Assembly (NCBI RefSeq): GCF_958299795.1
Contig: NC_133213.1
Location: 770,033-834,032 of the forward strand
Length of the DNA stretch: 64,000 nucleotides
Direction: 5' to 3'
Source: Porites lutea
Lineage: Eukaryota > Cnidaria > Anthozoa > Scleractinia > Poritidae
Of the stretch, positions 12,127 through 23,669 are shown in pieces; the stretch's first letter is position 1, and the number at the start of each line of letters is the position of its first letter. Position numbers and translations under genes: made by a program. The notes under the pieces are model-generated. The model saw only the letters and a list, made by a program, of their open reading frames with translations. It had not been told where the DNA came from and did no database searches.

Positions 12127-14781
12127 TTAACGAACAAAAATATTGCCATGTGGATTGGCAACGCTTTTTAACTGATTTTGTTGGTTTTTACCACATGGAT
12201 CGTGTGTGGGCCAGTCGCCGCTTGTATTACCGTCAAAGTAATAGTAGAGACTGCTGCTGGAAAGATAAGGCCCCTCACTGTGTAACGCAAGGGATGTTGG
12301 TACAACCCCAGCACACTGCTGTGAAACCTGTTTAACCAGTGTACAGCTGAGTGACCCGGCCTTCTGTCTCACTATGCTGCCACTGCCCTCCTTGCAAATG
12401 ATCCAGTTGTTGATGTTACTTTTAATCAGAGTCTGGTTACCAATGGTGCGCCACAAAGCAAAGTCCATTGCTTCATAGTGGGTCTCGCTTAGTGGAACTG
12501 TTGTAGATACCCGAGTATTAGCACCGCTGGCTGTCCAGGTGGGACGAGGGGTGACTGCGTTTGAGCCACTGTTAAAATTTTTGTAATCCGTGAAGGTATA
12601 ACTCCAAACTAGTGTCCAGCCCCCTCCAGCTGTCTGTTGGTCGCAGAAGGCCTGGAAAGCGTTTCCATGGGAGCCACCATCCGGGTCAATCCAGTAGACT
12701 CCTGAGGAAGCAGAGGGTACTTTTAGTTTGAGATCCCGACAGTTCAACACAGGTAATGCTTTGGACTGCCCTATGTAAACGGAATGCATTGTAATCAGAT
12801 GAGTTGTTGAGACGATGGGGGAGGCGGATTTTTCTAACCAGAGGAAAAAGAAGGTGCAAATGAATAGGCTTCTTTTGGTGCCAAGCATCTTTGATTATAC
12901 ATCACCGCTTAACTATTACAGTGTATGCGCGATTTAGTGCTTGTATGGAAGCCGGGAATCACCCACTCTCTGATAGGCCACCGTAGCCTAGCGTCGATTA
13001 CCTAAAACAAGTCGTTCATAAACCAAGGGGCATTTATTTTTTTCCTTGTGGCCTGTATATGAGAGTTGTTAGTGTACTTAGTGGAGAGTTGGGGAGTGGG
13101 TAGCCTGCGAACAGCAGACGCATTTCCGGACGACCGGAAATGCGTCTGTTGTTCGCAGGCTAGGGAGTGGGGCGAGAGAAGTAACTCCGCTGTTTTGATT
13201 ATAAGATGTAAAACTCTGTACTTTACCAATAGTGCTTGGTTCAACCAGTTTGAAGTTGTCTTCAGTTAACCTTCTGATTATTTCATTCTTGCAAAGCAAA
13301 GCGGACCGGTAAAGATAAAGATTCCCTTTTGAATCAACTTCCAGAACTTTGTACCTTTCTTGATCCAGTGCTCTAAAAGGACAAAACAGGGTTTTATCAT
13401 CAGATACCTCGATTTGACGTGCTATATAGTCTCCAAGAGGATGCGCCAATTAAGACTGGAACAAGAGAGGGCTCTGGGCTCGACTCGGGGAAAGGGAATA
13501 AGATAGGAAAAGGGAGAGATAGCTATCTTGCTTCCCGTTTTCTTCTTTCACTCCCCAGCCAATTGAAAAGATCAGTGGAGAGAGAGATTTAATTGGGGAG
13601 GGGGGTGGGGGGAAGGGGTGGTTGTTCGCTGGCTACAAGTACTTTGAATTGAAATGTGATAAGGTCGAAGTAACTATTGGTCTAGCTACGGATAAGAGAC
13701 TTTTACGTTATCAAGAGCACTTCCAGTCAATAACCTTCCGTACGGTTCTATTGTGTTGCCTTTACTAGGGATCTTTAGGCTTCTTTGGGCTGCATTTATG
13801 CAGTCGGGCTTTTTTTTCAAAAGTGACAGCTTACAGACTTCTCTGCCAACCTACTTCCTATTTCCAAAAATAACGAGAATTTCACGTACGCTAGCCACGC
13901 TCTAAGGGCCACCTCTTTGTCCTTTTATCCTATCGTGACTTGCAATAATAAGTACAATCGACTCCCGGTAACTCGATCGAACCTTCAAGGGAAATCGAAA
14001 ACAGTTCGAGAATTGTCGGAAGTTCGAAGCAAATAACAAGAAGAAAAGAAATGGGATCCAGATAGGGGAGGAATACAAGTTTCATGCTCGATCCCTTAAA
14101 GCGCATCAAGAGATATGTTGAAATTTTGAACACGGAGGAATAAAGCAAGAAAGCTTGATTAATCAGTACAGCGCTAAAAACAAATAATTTCGAGTTAGGG
14201 GGAGGTTCGAGTCATCGAGGGTTAGAGTTACCGAGGGTGAAATTACAATAAATGTAAGAAGGAAATCAGCGAGGGTTAGAATTACCGGGAGTCAACTGTA
14301 CGCTTGTCACAGTGCTAAAGAATCTGTTCAACCTCGTCCCAGGGCTGCTACCGCCCCTCCCATTTTCTAAAGAAAAAGCACTGGTGACTAAGTTGTAATC
14401 TGATACCAACATCTGACCCGACATGATTCATGAACCCAAATGCGTTGATTTGCTTGGCGAGTAAGACAGAACAATACCCCTCAGTTATCTAGATTGGAGA
14501 GAGAAGTTTGAATGTGAATATCGATAACAAAACTCTCAATTCCAAATCGTATGCCGTCTGTCGTATTTTGTCTCGGTAGTGAAATAACACCAAATATGTT
14601 TGCATGGAATCCGGGGTAACTTTTAAAGGGGGAAACCCTAGCTGGGCATTGCGTAAAGCATAGACCTCTGTGGCATAGACCTTCATCGGAGCAATGTGAA
14701 AAATTAAACACTTTCTTACCTGGCTAAGAAGAAAACACCGAAAACGATTAACAAAGTTGGCAAACGAGCAAAGGAAAACAT
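12127..14781 (-). CDS. Secreted fibrinogen-like domain protein, copy B
   Basis: Exons 14720-14781, 13227-13372 and 12127-12770 have exactly the lengths of gene A's exons (62, 146 and 644 bp), and the phases fit, giving 283 residues. The signal peptide begins MFSFARLPTLLIVF. The exon-2 segment keeps ALDQER and GNLYLYRSALLCKNE. The fibrinogen-like part has SGVYWIDPDGG, CDQQTAGGGWTLVWSY and the end NPHGNIFVR. An open frame continues past the acceptor to 12888, but the splice site and the homology to A set the exon limit at 12770. It is a recent tandem duplicate of A: introns and upstream DNA align too. Expected to be secreted; ligand unknown. Confidence 0.88.
13101..13162. mobile_element. 62-bp foldback MITE with 9-bp target duplication
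   Basis: Long inverted arms start TAGCCTGCGAACA and end TGTTCGCAGGCTA, almost the whole element pairing around ACGA. It is flanked by GGGAGTGGG on both sides (13092-13100, 13163-13171). The equivalent intron position in gene A (about 9070-9100) lacks the element, so insertion followed the A/B duplication. Confidence 0.85.
13955..14298. mobile_element. MITE with TA duplication in intron 1 of B
   Basis: Orthologous in position and sequence to the element at 9797-10128. Ends are CAATCGACTCCCGGTAACTC and ...ACCGGGAGTCAACTG with TA on both sides. It is non-coding. Confidence 0.75.
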
Positions 14782-15955
14782 TTTTCTTTTTGCGCAAGAC
14801 CAACCAACAAATATCGCTCCGCTCTCTTCTGCAACTCAAAGGCACGTCTTAAGACAATTAAGTAGCTACCTAGGTAATAATAATGTTTTCCCTGCAAAAG
14901 GGAGGAGTTTCAGCGCATTTCAATGGACAGATGTTTGGTTCTTGTCCAATCAAGGAATCTAATTCTGGCGTATGGCTTACAAAGGTTAAAAAGTCAGTAT
15001 CATTATTTAATTGTGGGAATGTCCGACGTCCAAGATATGTTTTTTCGACCTTTTCGATTTCTATGGTCTGACAGATAACGTTCTATTCGTCGTACTCTAT
15101 CATAGATAGGGTAGAGTATACACGGGTACAGTCTAGAACCCATTAAAACTGGGGTCTGAAGTTCAGTATGGCTTGGCAAGATTTTAAATCTCTCTCCGGT
15201 TTTCAAAGAAGATAAACGTCAGGAAGTTGGGTCAAACGGAAGCGGCTTCTTACTAGGATCAGCTGGCTATCACTTATCAGAGTACATTATATGTGTTACA
15301 AAATAAAAACGGCTGGTCAGGCTCGATAGGGAAGGGAATGGGAAATAGCGTGTTTTGGTCTGAAATGGTGAAAGGCTTGCAAGGAGCATGTGCACACCTT
15401 CACCTGATTCCTTTCGAGAGTATTCCACCCAAACCTTTAGGGAGTACTGTCAGCTTCCTGTATTTCTCTGTCCTTTTCTGGCATCCTTTCATTCAATTGG
15501 CGAATCAAGCTTGACCTGTAATTTTGTAAAGGTGGGTTTGCTCTCCAGCAATTGCCTGTTACGCAATCGAAGTGGAAAATCCATTCAAAGTAAATTGAAG
15601 GAGACAGCTGATTTTTAATATTTTATTATTAACATATTCCTCTACTGAATAAGCCAATGCAGAGATGAATCAATCGACATGCAAACGAGTGGGACCTGAG
15701 TGAGATGTTTGAAAAAATCTAACAGGAAAATTACGACCATAAACTAATGAGTTCAGTGACCAGATCGATAAAAAATTAGCTGGACTTAGTAAAAAAAGAT
15801 ATGCAATAAAATACAAAAGAAGTAAAAACGATATTAAACTTCGATTAAATTTTGAAAAAAGCTGATAAATTTGGCCGGTATTAAGTCTTCCCATGTAGTT
15901 TCAATTCAATCTCCTTCTAAAAAAAAATGAAACGACAAGAGAAATTGTTGGCTTA
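14782..15955. other. Intergenic region upstream of B and downstream of C
   Basis: No gene is seen. Most of it is the duplicate of 10600-11460 (upstream of A). Shared blocks include AAAGGGAGGAGTTTCAGCGC near 14897 and 10691, and GGTCTGAAATGGTGAAAGGC near 15357 and 11211. Promoters of the fibrinogen-like genes should lie near its left end, but I see no clear TATA box. Confidence 0.55.
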
Positions 15956-17529
15956 TTAACGAACAAAAACATTGCCATGTGGATTAGCCACATCTTTTAA
16001 ATAATTTGCCGTGTTTGTACCACATGGATCATGTGTGGGCCAACTGCTACTCGTACTACCGTCAAAATAATAATAGAGACTGTTGCTGGACAGGACAGGG
16101 CCGTGGCTGTTTAACGCAAAAGATGTTGGCACTGCCCAAGCACATTGCTGTGAAGAAACCTGTTTAACCAGTTTACAACTGAGTGACCTGGCCTTCTGTC
16201 TCACTATACTACCACTGCCCTCCTTGCAAGCGATCCAGTTGTTGATGTTACTTTTGATTAAGGCCTGGTTACCAATAGTGCTCCACAAAGCAAAGTCCAT
16301 TGCTTCTTAGTGGGTCTCGCTGAGTGGAACTGTTGTAGATTCTCGAGTGTTAGCAGTGCTGGCTGTCCAGGTGGGACGAGGGGTGACTACGTTTTTGCTA
16401 CTTGTAAAGCTCGAGTAATCTGTGAAGGTGTAACTCCAAACTAGTGTCCATCCTCCCCCATCCGTCTGTTGGTCACAGTAGGCCTGGAAAGCGTTTCCAT
16501 GGGAACCGCCATCCGGGTCTATCCAGTAGACTACTGAGACAACCGATGGTCTTTTGTTTTTCAATCTTTACAGTTCAAGGCAGGATTTTCTATGGATAAT
16601 CCTACTAACGATTTCCCCACCTGAAGTCCGCTATAAAGAAATATTGAGCCCTGTTAATAAATTCCAGAATCTAACGGGGAAAATTTCGAATTGAGACCTC
16701 AGGAGCCACAAATCACCCTTTAAACACATGAATGTCAGCACTAGTAAAATAGATACGACTAGTCCCCATTTTTTCTCAGGGATAGGAGAGTGAGCGAAAC
16801 GCGAGTGCGAGTGAATCCCCGAGGAAAAATGGGGACTGCTCGTAGCCTACTAGTAAAAGGAATTGGGGTGACCACAAGAGTTTTACGAAAAGACCTCTAG
16901 ACTTCGAAGAAATTCGAACCCAGTTTAGGTCTGCATTTGCTCGAACTTGCTCAGACAAAGATACCGAAAATGACTGACTTTTCAACCAACACAAATGTAA
17001 ACATTTGGACTCCTGACTTTGCTGTATTTATATCATTAAAAAAAGGGTTTTGGGTGAGGTCTCAAGAGGCGAGCGTGAGCCTCACACCTCACACGCAAAG
17101 CGTAGTTCAAATTTTGAAAGAAAATACATTGGCAAACTAGCTCAGGAAGTAAGGATTAACAACCTACTTATATTCATAAAGTTTTACCATAAGGGATACC
17201 AGTTCACAGTTTCTAACAAGTAAAAGATGCAATAAGCACCTCCGTCATAGCGAAGAGTATACTCCCCGGTAACTAAGCTCTCAGTTCTTACAGCGTGCAT
17301 CTCATTAAAATCGTTAAAAATAACATAACATCACACAACTTCAAGATTGGAACCGAACTCGTTGAAGTCGATTATCCCTGAGCATTGAGAAAAACATTTA
17401 GCTTCCCAGACTCAAAATGAGAAAATCAGTTAAAAAAATCAAATTAAAACCAGTTCTAAGTCGCACTCACCTGGCTATGAAGAAAACACAGAAAAAAATA
17501 AACAAACTGGGCAAACGAGCATGGAACAT
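15956..17529 (-). pseudogene. Fibrinogen-like gene C, inactivated
   Basis: The signal-peptide exon is at 17471-17529 (59 bp, MFHARLPSLFIFFCVFF). The fibrinogen-like exon, by homology to D, is 15956-16630. Like D it lacks the exon-2 segment of A and B. Two lesions are visible: a one-base loss near the start of the domain, at the position of D's LNCKDLKN (about 16563), and a TAA stop in place of the tyrosine of the SETHYEAMDF motif (about 16303). The rest still aligns closely with D, so the loss is probably recent. A truncated secreted product is possible, but a working protein is unlikely. Confidence 0.8.
16751..16849. mobile_element. 99-bp foldback MITE with 9-bp target duplication
   Basis: The ends are TAGATACGACTAGTCCCC and GGGGACTGCTCGTAGCCTA, inverted repeats that continue into ATTTTT. 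CTAGTAAAA occurs on both flanks (16742-16750, 16850-16858). It lies in the intron of pseudogene C and shares its internal AGGGATAG...GAGCGAAACGCGAG motif with the copy at 48989-49200. Confidence 0.8.
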
Positions 17530-18149
17530 TTTGAGGTCGTAAAAAGCTAACTAAACCACCGTGCTCTCCAATCTCGTCAGCAAGTCAATGCAATGGCAGA
17601 ACTGACTGCAAGACAATCGCTAGGCAGGTAATCTCTCAGGATAAAAGTGAGGAGTTTCAGTGCTTTTCAACCGTCTGATTTAATGTTTTTGACCGATCAG
17701 TGGTCCCGAGGGCGTAATCTTGGAATTTTGGGGTGGACACGTGCCACTGGAACTAGTCCTGATCAACTGCAATTTTGTAACCATATTCTATTCCTAATCC
17801 TATATGCCAGACTAAATATGAAGCAACTGAACTCCAATCTCCATATCACTGATCCATTTCCCATAAATACTTTATTTAAACTCGACTGATTTCCTAACCC
17901 CATCCTCCAGACGAAACAACTTAAAAACCTTCCTCTTCCCAGTGACACTACTCATATACCCCACATATGACAGCTCCGCGGATCGGTGCAGGCCCCGTTT
18001 TGTACAGCAAGCAAGCGGTTCGAGTTGGGACAGGCCAAGGATGAAACTATAGCGATACTAATATGATGCCATTATCAATAAGAACTACCCCCGGGTAATC
18101 TTGAGCGAAATATAAAATGTCCGGTGTTCAAAGTTCCGTATGCTTTTAG

Positions 18150-18957
18150 TTCTTCTTTAGTTTGTTCTTTGTAGGTTCCTGCCATATTAATAATTGGCCA
18201 AAGTTACATTTCGTTTACTCAACAATGTAATGGCTTTGTGACGGTTGTCATTAAAATGACACATAGACTCTGAGACAGTCTTTTTACTCGCCTCAGTGGC
18301 TAATGAAATAATTAAAACAATACATACACAGGCTGGGATAAACGACATAAACCTTTGCTCACATTAAAGTTTTATATTGAAGACTAAATTAAATTTGATG
18401 CCCACTTAAGAACAGAGAAGCCATAATATTATCGCCTGTTCATCACCTCCACACTTTTTGGTTTGGTTTTGTTGGGCCTTCTTGCATGGCAAATGGTAGC
18501 AGTGCCAGCTCAAGCCGAAATAGGTAAGTTGAATACTTGTTAACCATGCAGGCAATTTTTCTATATCGTGTCAACTGATCAGCTGACTGGTGAGGTTTCT
18601 AAGGTTGTTATGTCTCTCTTCTACTCGTCTGAGGTAGCTTTCTTGACAAGTTGGTTTTTTTAAGGGGTGCAAAACGCTCAAAAGAAATTTATGCTAAGTA
18701 CGTACACATCCCACTAACAGATGAGTACCTACTAAGCTTCGATTTTAAAAAGCTTCAAAAGTAATACCTTACAAAACGAACTAGCAAGAAGCAAGTATTT
18801 AAACATCTTAAAGATAGAATTATTCATCAGATTGGAATACTAATTGCTTGTCATAATTGGGAAATTATGCTATTAAATTATCGGTGGTCAGTCAAGAAAA
18901 ATATGAACATTCCCAATACGACAGCTGAACTATTTATTATGATCTTCGATAACTAAT
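18150..18957 (+). pseudogene. Broken duplicate of the ShKT gene 5' part
   Basis: The upstream region, the signal-peptide exon region near 18440-18520 and part of intron 1 align with 23310-24455 of the intact ShKT gene, including the CAAGCCGAAATAGGTAAGTT junction. The homology stops at about 18957, where a LINE fragment begins. No ShKT exons follow. It is a fossil, moderately young judging by its close match to the intact copy. Confidence 0.7.
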
Positions 18958-19500
18958 TGTGTGGGGTTCATGCAACAAAACTTTGTTTGACGAACTTGAA
19001 CGCATCCAGTTAGAGCATCCAGTAAGAGCTGCTAAAAAAATTTACCGTCCAGACTGGTGCACCCCAACTGAAGACGTTTTGAACACTTTCAAACGGAGGC
19101 CTATGCGGCATATTTATTTTCACCGCCTACTTGTAATAGCTCACTCATGTTACTCCCATGCCTCCCTCACTAAACGACTTATTAGTTAAGAATAAAACGA
19201 AATGCAGGTTAAGGAACAATTATATTTCAACATGCCGACCCCCGAGAAAATTTACCTGTTTAGAAAATTTTAAACACTCTGTTATTTTTTTTAGTACTAT
19301 TGGTAGGTTTTAATCCCTTTTTATCTTTTATAGTTTTAATTACTTTTTAATTTTTCACACGACCACATCAGCGTTGCTATAGTTTTATCGTGAAAAATAA
19401 ATGTTTTACTCACTTATTAACTTACTTACTTACTTACATACGTGCTTACTTCCTTCCTTACTTACTTACTTCCTTACTTACTTACTTTAATACTTACTTG
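18958..19500 (+). mobile_element. 5'-truncated LINE, 3' end with ACTT-repeat tail
   Basis: An open stretch at 18959-19189 reads like the extreme C-terminus of a LINE reverse-transcriptase polyprotein, with LFDELERIQLEHPVRAAKKI, a typical post-RT motif. It is followed by an AT-rich 3' untranslated part and a TTAC/CTTA simple-repeat tail (about 19415-19500), typical of CR1/L2-like LINEs. All upstream domains are absent, as after incomplete reverse transcription. Confidence 0.65.
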
Positions 19501-19611
19501 CTAATTGTATTATGAATATTGTCCTTTTAATAGTTTCTAATCATTGGGCGTAGACACATTTGAGTCACATTACCGCATAATGCCGTAATATCGCACCCAG
19601 ATCTCAGCTAA

Positions 19612-19720
19612 CAACAACAACAGCAATAACCTTTAATTGTTTGCATGACTATAATTCAACTTAGTATTGCAAAAGGTTAGTAAAATAAGAACGAAAAGAG
19701 AAAGAAATAATAACAATAAC

Positions 19721-19761
<41 letters not shown>

Positions 19762-20098
19762 TAATAATAATATTAATATTAATATCAGATAATCAAGTGA
19801 CATTATTCTTACCTGACAGTACACTGTCACGCAAATTCTTCAATAATGAGATATAATCCGTCAACCGTAAATTAAGATAAGTATCTTCAGAGTTCATCAG
19901 TTTCATCACTAAGTTTGGGTGAGATAACTTCTGAAAATTATGGAGATAACTCTATATTTGAGCGAAAAATTCATTTCTAAGTGTGAAATATTTTTGGCAT
20001 TCGCAGAGAAAGTGAATTTCATCTTCAATTTCATTGGAATCACAAACTGGACATAATCTTTTGTCGCAAAGAGTTTGGTTATATCTTCCAGTCTCGCC
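19612..20098 (-). mobile_element. LINE fragment, minus strand, with ATT microsatellite
   Basis: Minus-strand sequence includes RLCPVCDSNEIEDEIHFLCE, a cysteine-rich C-terminal motif common after the RT domain of metazoan LINEs. One in-frame stop follows FFAQI. A (TTA)n tract lies at 19705-19790. The related empty site at about 6640-6650 reads straight from GATCTCAGC into the GGTCTGCAAACGAG stretch, which defines the insert limits. Confidence 0.65.
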
Positions 20099-20372
20099 AA
20101 CGGTCTGCAAACGAGTGAGATCTGGGCAGAGGTTCATAAGTGTGCCCTATTCTCAACAAAATATCTAGGTTAACGAGAAAACAAAACAAAACAACAACAA
20201 CAATGCAAACAACAAAATGCAAAAGCAAAAAACAAAAATCAAAAACGAAAAGCAAAGCCCTAATTAAATCAAATTTATAGAATCCACGCAAACATGCATT
20301 ACCGTGGATCTAAAATGTATCGTACTTTTGAAGTAACGAAGAAAGGCAATATCAGGCCTGAGCTGAGTTGTT

Positions 20373-21863
20373 TTAACGTATGAAAAGATTTCCATGTGGA
20401 TTGGCAACATCCTTTAATTGGTTAGCACTACTTGTTCCACATGGATCGTGGTGGGGCCATTCTCCCCCAGTATCACCCTCAAAGAAATAATAGATTCCGC
20501 TCGGGGTCCCAAGATAAGGTCCATCATCATCATGCACGTTGAGTGATTTTGGTAACACACCAGAACATTTCGTTGAAACCTGTTTGACCAGTTTACAGCT
20601 AAGTGACCCACCCGCCTGTCTCACTATACTACCAGTACCCTCCTGGCAAGCAATCCAGTTATTGATGTTACTTTTGATCAGGAACTGGTTACCAATGGTG
20701 CGCCACAAAGCAAAGTCCATAGCTTCATAGTGGGTCTCGCTGAGTGGAACTGTTGTAGATACTCGAGTCTTAGCACCACTGTATGTCCAGGTAGGACGAG
20801 GAGTGACTGCGTTTTTGCTACTTGTAAAGCTTGAGTAATCTGTGAAAGTGTAACTCCAAACTAGCGTCCAGCCTCCCCCGTCCGTTGTTTGGTCGCAGTA
20901 GGCCTCAAAAGCGTTACCATGGTAACCACCATCCGGGTCAATCCAGTAGAGTCCTGAGACAACAGATGGTCTTTTGTTTTTCAGATCTTTACAGTTCAAG
21001 GCAGGATTTTCTATGGATAATCCTAATGACGATCTCCCCAGGTGATGTCCGCTGTAACAAAACATTAAACTTGTTGTTATCCCGACTTGTTTTTATGTCG
21101 ACGTCAGTCAGAAGAATGTTTTTGGGTGTGGTCGCGCGACGCGCGAGTCAGACGCGAAAGCACAGTTCAAGTTTTGAATGAAAATATTTTGGAAATCACA
21201 AATCAGAAAGTAACTATGATGAACTTTTCTTAAATAAACACAAATGAAATACTAGGTGAGCATGATATCTTCATACGCGTGAAGAAACATGTTATCTTTA
21301 CACGCGAATTTCTCCTATTTCGTATCTCCAAGTAGCATCAGGAGCCCATCACGGGCAATATCAGCTCTATATATTCATAGCCTTTTTAAAAACTATGCGG
21401 TAAGACTCCCCCCCCCCCAAAAAATTACTTTTTAGTATAAATAATTAGGTGAGTAAAATGTGGCTAAAACTGTAAAAAGCGGGTGGCTAACCAGCACCCT
21501 GGCTCAGTCTTCTATTAGTTTCAGCTGAAAAGATAAATACAACTAGGCTTCCTTGGTTCCCGCTCCCCTGAACACATCTCGTTTTAAACCGACGAAACGT
21601 CACAGATTAAGTATGCCTTATCTGAATATTGTGGTAAAATGTATTTAAAATGTATTTAAGAATTTTCTTGAGAAATCCTGAGAAAAGGTGGTGCGAACTT
21701 CAGAACAATTCTACTTGATTTTGTTACGAAACAGTCTGTCTCACTTTTGCATAAGGAACTACAGACCTTGGGAAAAAATCTTAAATATAACTTTCACTCA
21801 CCTGGTTGTTAACAAACTGCAAGAGATGATAAATAAAATAGCAAAACGAGTGCATAGAAACAT
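20373..21863 (-). CDS. Secreted fibrinogen-like domain protein, copy D
   Basis: Two exons, 21802-21863 and 20373-21051, give 246 residues with matching phase 2. The signal peptide starts MFLCTRFAILFII. The mature part starts near GHHLGRSSLGLSIENPALNC and goes directly into the fibrinogen-like part with SGLYWIDPDGG, CDQTTDGGGWTLVWSY, a later NNWIACQEG and the end NPHGNLFIR. The second exon of A and B is missing here and in C, so C and D form a separate subtype. It lies head-to-head with the intact ShKT gene, 1.8 kb between the two start codons. Secreted; ligand unknown. A methionine further in at the 5' end of the second exon is an intron artefact. Confidence 0.87.
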
Positions 21864-23669
21864 CACTCGGTCTAAATTAGACAGAGAGCCTCACAAATTC
21901 CTTGTTACCAGAAACTGAGCGAGTGAACAAATGATTAATGTGATACGCTAGTGAGAGCTAAAAGTAAACTGTTTCAGAGCGTTTCGGACTTTTAAGCTAA
22001 TCTCTTTTCATTCTTCTCCAATCAGCGATAATCAATAATGTAGCATTGCCAAAAGCTAGAGAGGAAGTTATTTTTTATCCTTTTAGGGAAGACAAACGTG
22101 CCTTTCTCTTCATCTGGAGTAGTGTTCTAGAACTGATGACTGAAATATAGGAAACAGTTCCATCGCTGACCGACAAAACATGACTTTTGTTGATCTTCCG
22201 GCCGAGCTGTTCAAAGCTGGGTCAAGATACAGCTGGAGCATAATGTTTTGCTTGTTAAATTTTTCGACTTTCCTTAAATTTCCTAATGAAACCAATTGGA
22301 CGAATGTAAACATGCTTTTCATGACATTCTATATCATCACCTAATTAATAAAGTGCAGTGCTACTGGGAAAGTCTCGAGCAATATATTTAAATTGAACAC
22401 TGCATGCAGTTTTTATTACAAACTCGCTGAAAGTGCTAAATACTTAAAATGCGACTCAAAGGATAGACGGTGAGCTCCCTTCCCTTTATCCTTTCTCCCC
22501 TCCCCTCCCCTCCACCTTCCCTTGTTGCGCCTGCCACGCAGGCTACTTACTTGTTGCACTGCCGGCTCAGCCTCGTTCCCAGTCGTCCTCTGTGACTTCG
22601 GATGTGACGTCACTGTCAAGCTTGTCGCGTTCGGTTTTAAGCCTCCTCTGGTAACTCGGATAGCACGAACAGGCCTGGGTCAAGGCTGCTACCGGTTGTT
22701 ATGAAAGAGGAGTATCTAATTCCTGGGTCAGGTCTTGAAAGTGTCGCGAAAATCGAATATTTTTTATCTGAAATCGAGTAGAAATTTTTAAAAGGACACT
22801 ACTGACATAATCCTCTAGTTTCGCATCCTTCCCGCTAACAGGATTCGCATTGACCACAACCACACACCGCTGTAATCTCAGCAAATTATCTGCAAACGAG
22901 AGACGTCTGGGTAGACAAAAATGGGCCTTGGCCTCTAAAAAAGTTCTGAAAAAACAGTAACAAATAAAAGAAAGATTAAAGAAATAAAAACTCTCTTGAC
23001 AAAACAAAATATCCTAGAGGACGTGATATGTTATTGGGCACAAAAAATCATGCGTGACGGCAATAAATTAAAACCGCACCTTTATTTTTGGGGGAATTGT
23101 GGGTTTACAAACCTCCCTCAGTCAGAACATGATTATATAAAAAAATTCTGGTGGATCAATAGAAAGGAGCTGCAAGGTCACTTTGCGCTCAGTGAGCAGG
23201 GTTCCTTTTCGATTATTGGCTTTAAAATAAACCTTAATACGAAAACTGTGAGGGAAAGTACATGTAATGACACCTGAGCCTAAGATTTAATTGTTTAGAT
23301 GAATCATCGATCTTTAAAGCAATTTAACCGATATTAGAAACCGGCTGAGCTTTTCTTCAACTTGTATTGCTCAAATTAAAGTTTTGATTTAATTCTTTAA
23401 TTGTTTTTAGGTCTCCTGCAATATTAATAATAGGCCCGGCAAAGTTACATTTCGTTTACTTAACAATCTAATGGCTTTGTGACGCTTGTCATTGATGTGA
23501 CACATAGACTAGACAATGTTTTTACTCAGTGGCAAATAATAATTACAAACAATATATAAACAGGCTAGGTCGGTAAACCTTTGCTCAAAACAAGTTTGGT
23601 ATTGAAGACAAGATTCTATTTTATGCCCACTGAAGAACAGAGGAGCCACAATATTATCGCCACATCATC
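21864..23669. promoter_or_regulatory. Divergent intergenic region between gene D and the ShKT gene
   Basis: Both genes start outward from this 1.8-kb region, so it should contain both promoters. It includes duplicated blocks seen elsewhere in the cluster: 22740-22790 resembles the region upstream of A and B; 22865-22990 resembles 7190-7310; 23310-23660 resembles 7420-7800 and 18150-18440. A short CT-rich run lies near 22490-22520. No specific factor site stands out. Confidence 0.45.

Noticed and set aside
12771-12888. Upstream extension of gene B with a start at 12888 and a hydrophobic leader (LFICTFFFLWL)
   Set aside because: It crosses a good acceptor at 12770; gene A has the same intron without this frame, and a proper signal-peptide exon exists at 14720-14781.
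19415-19500. Independent CTTA microsatellite
   Set aside because: It directly follows the 3' end of a LINE fragment in the right orientation and is best read as its tail.
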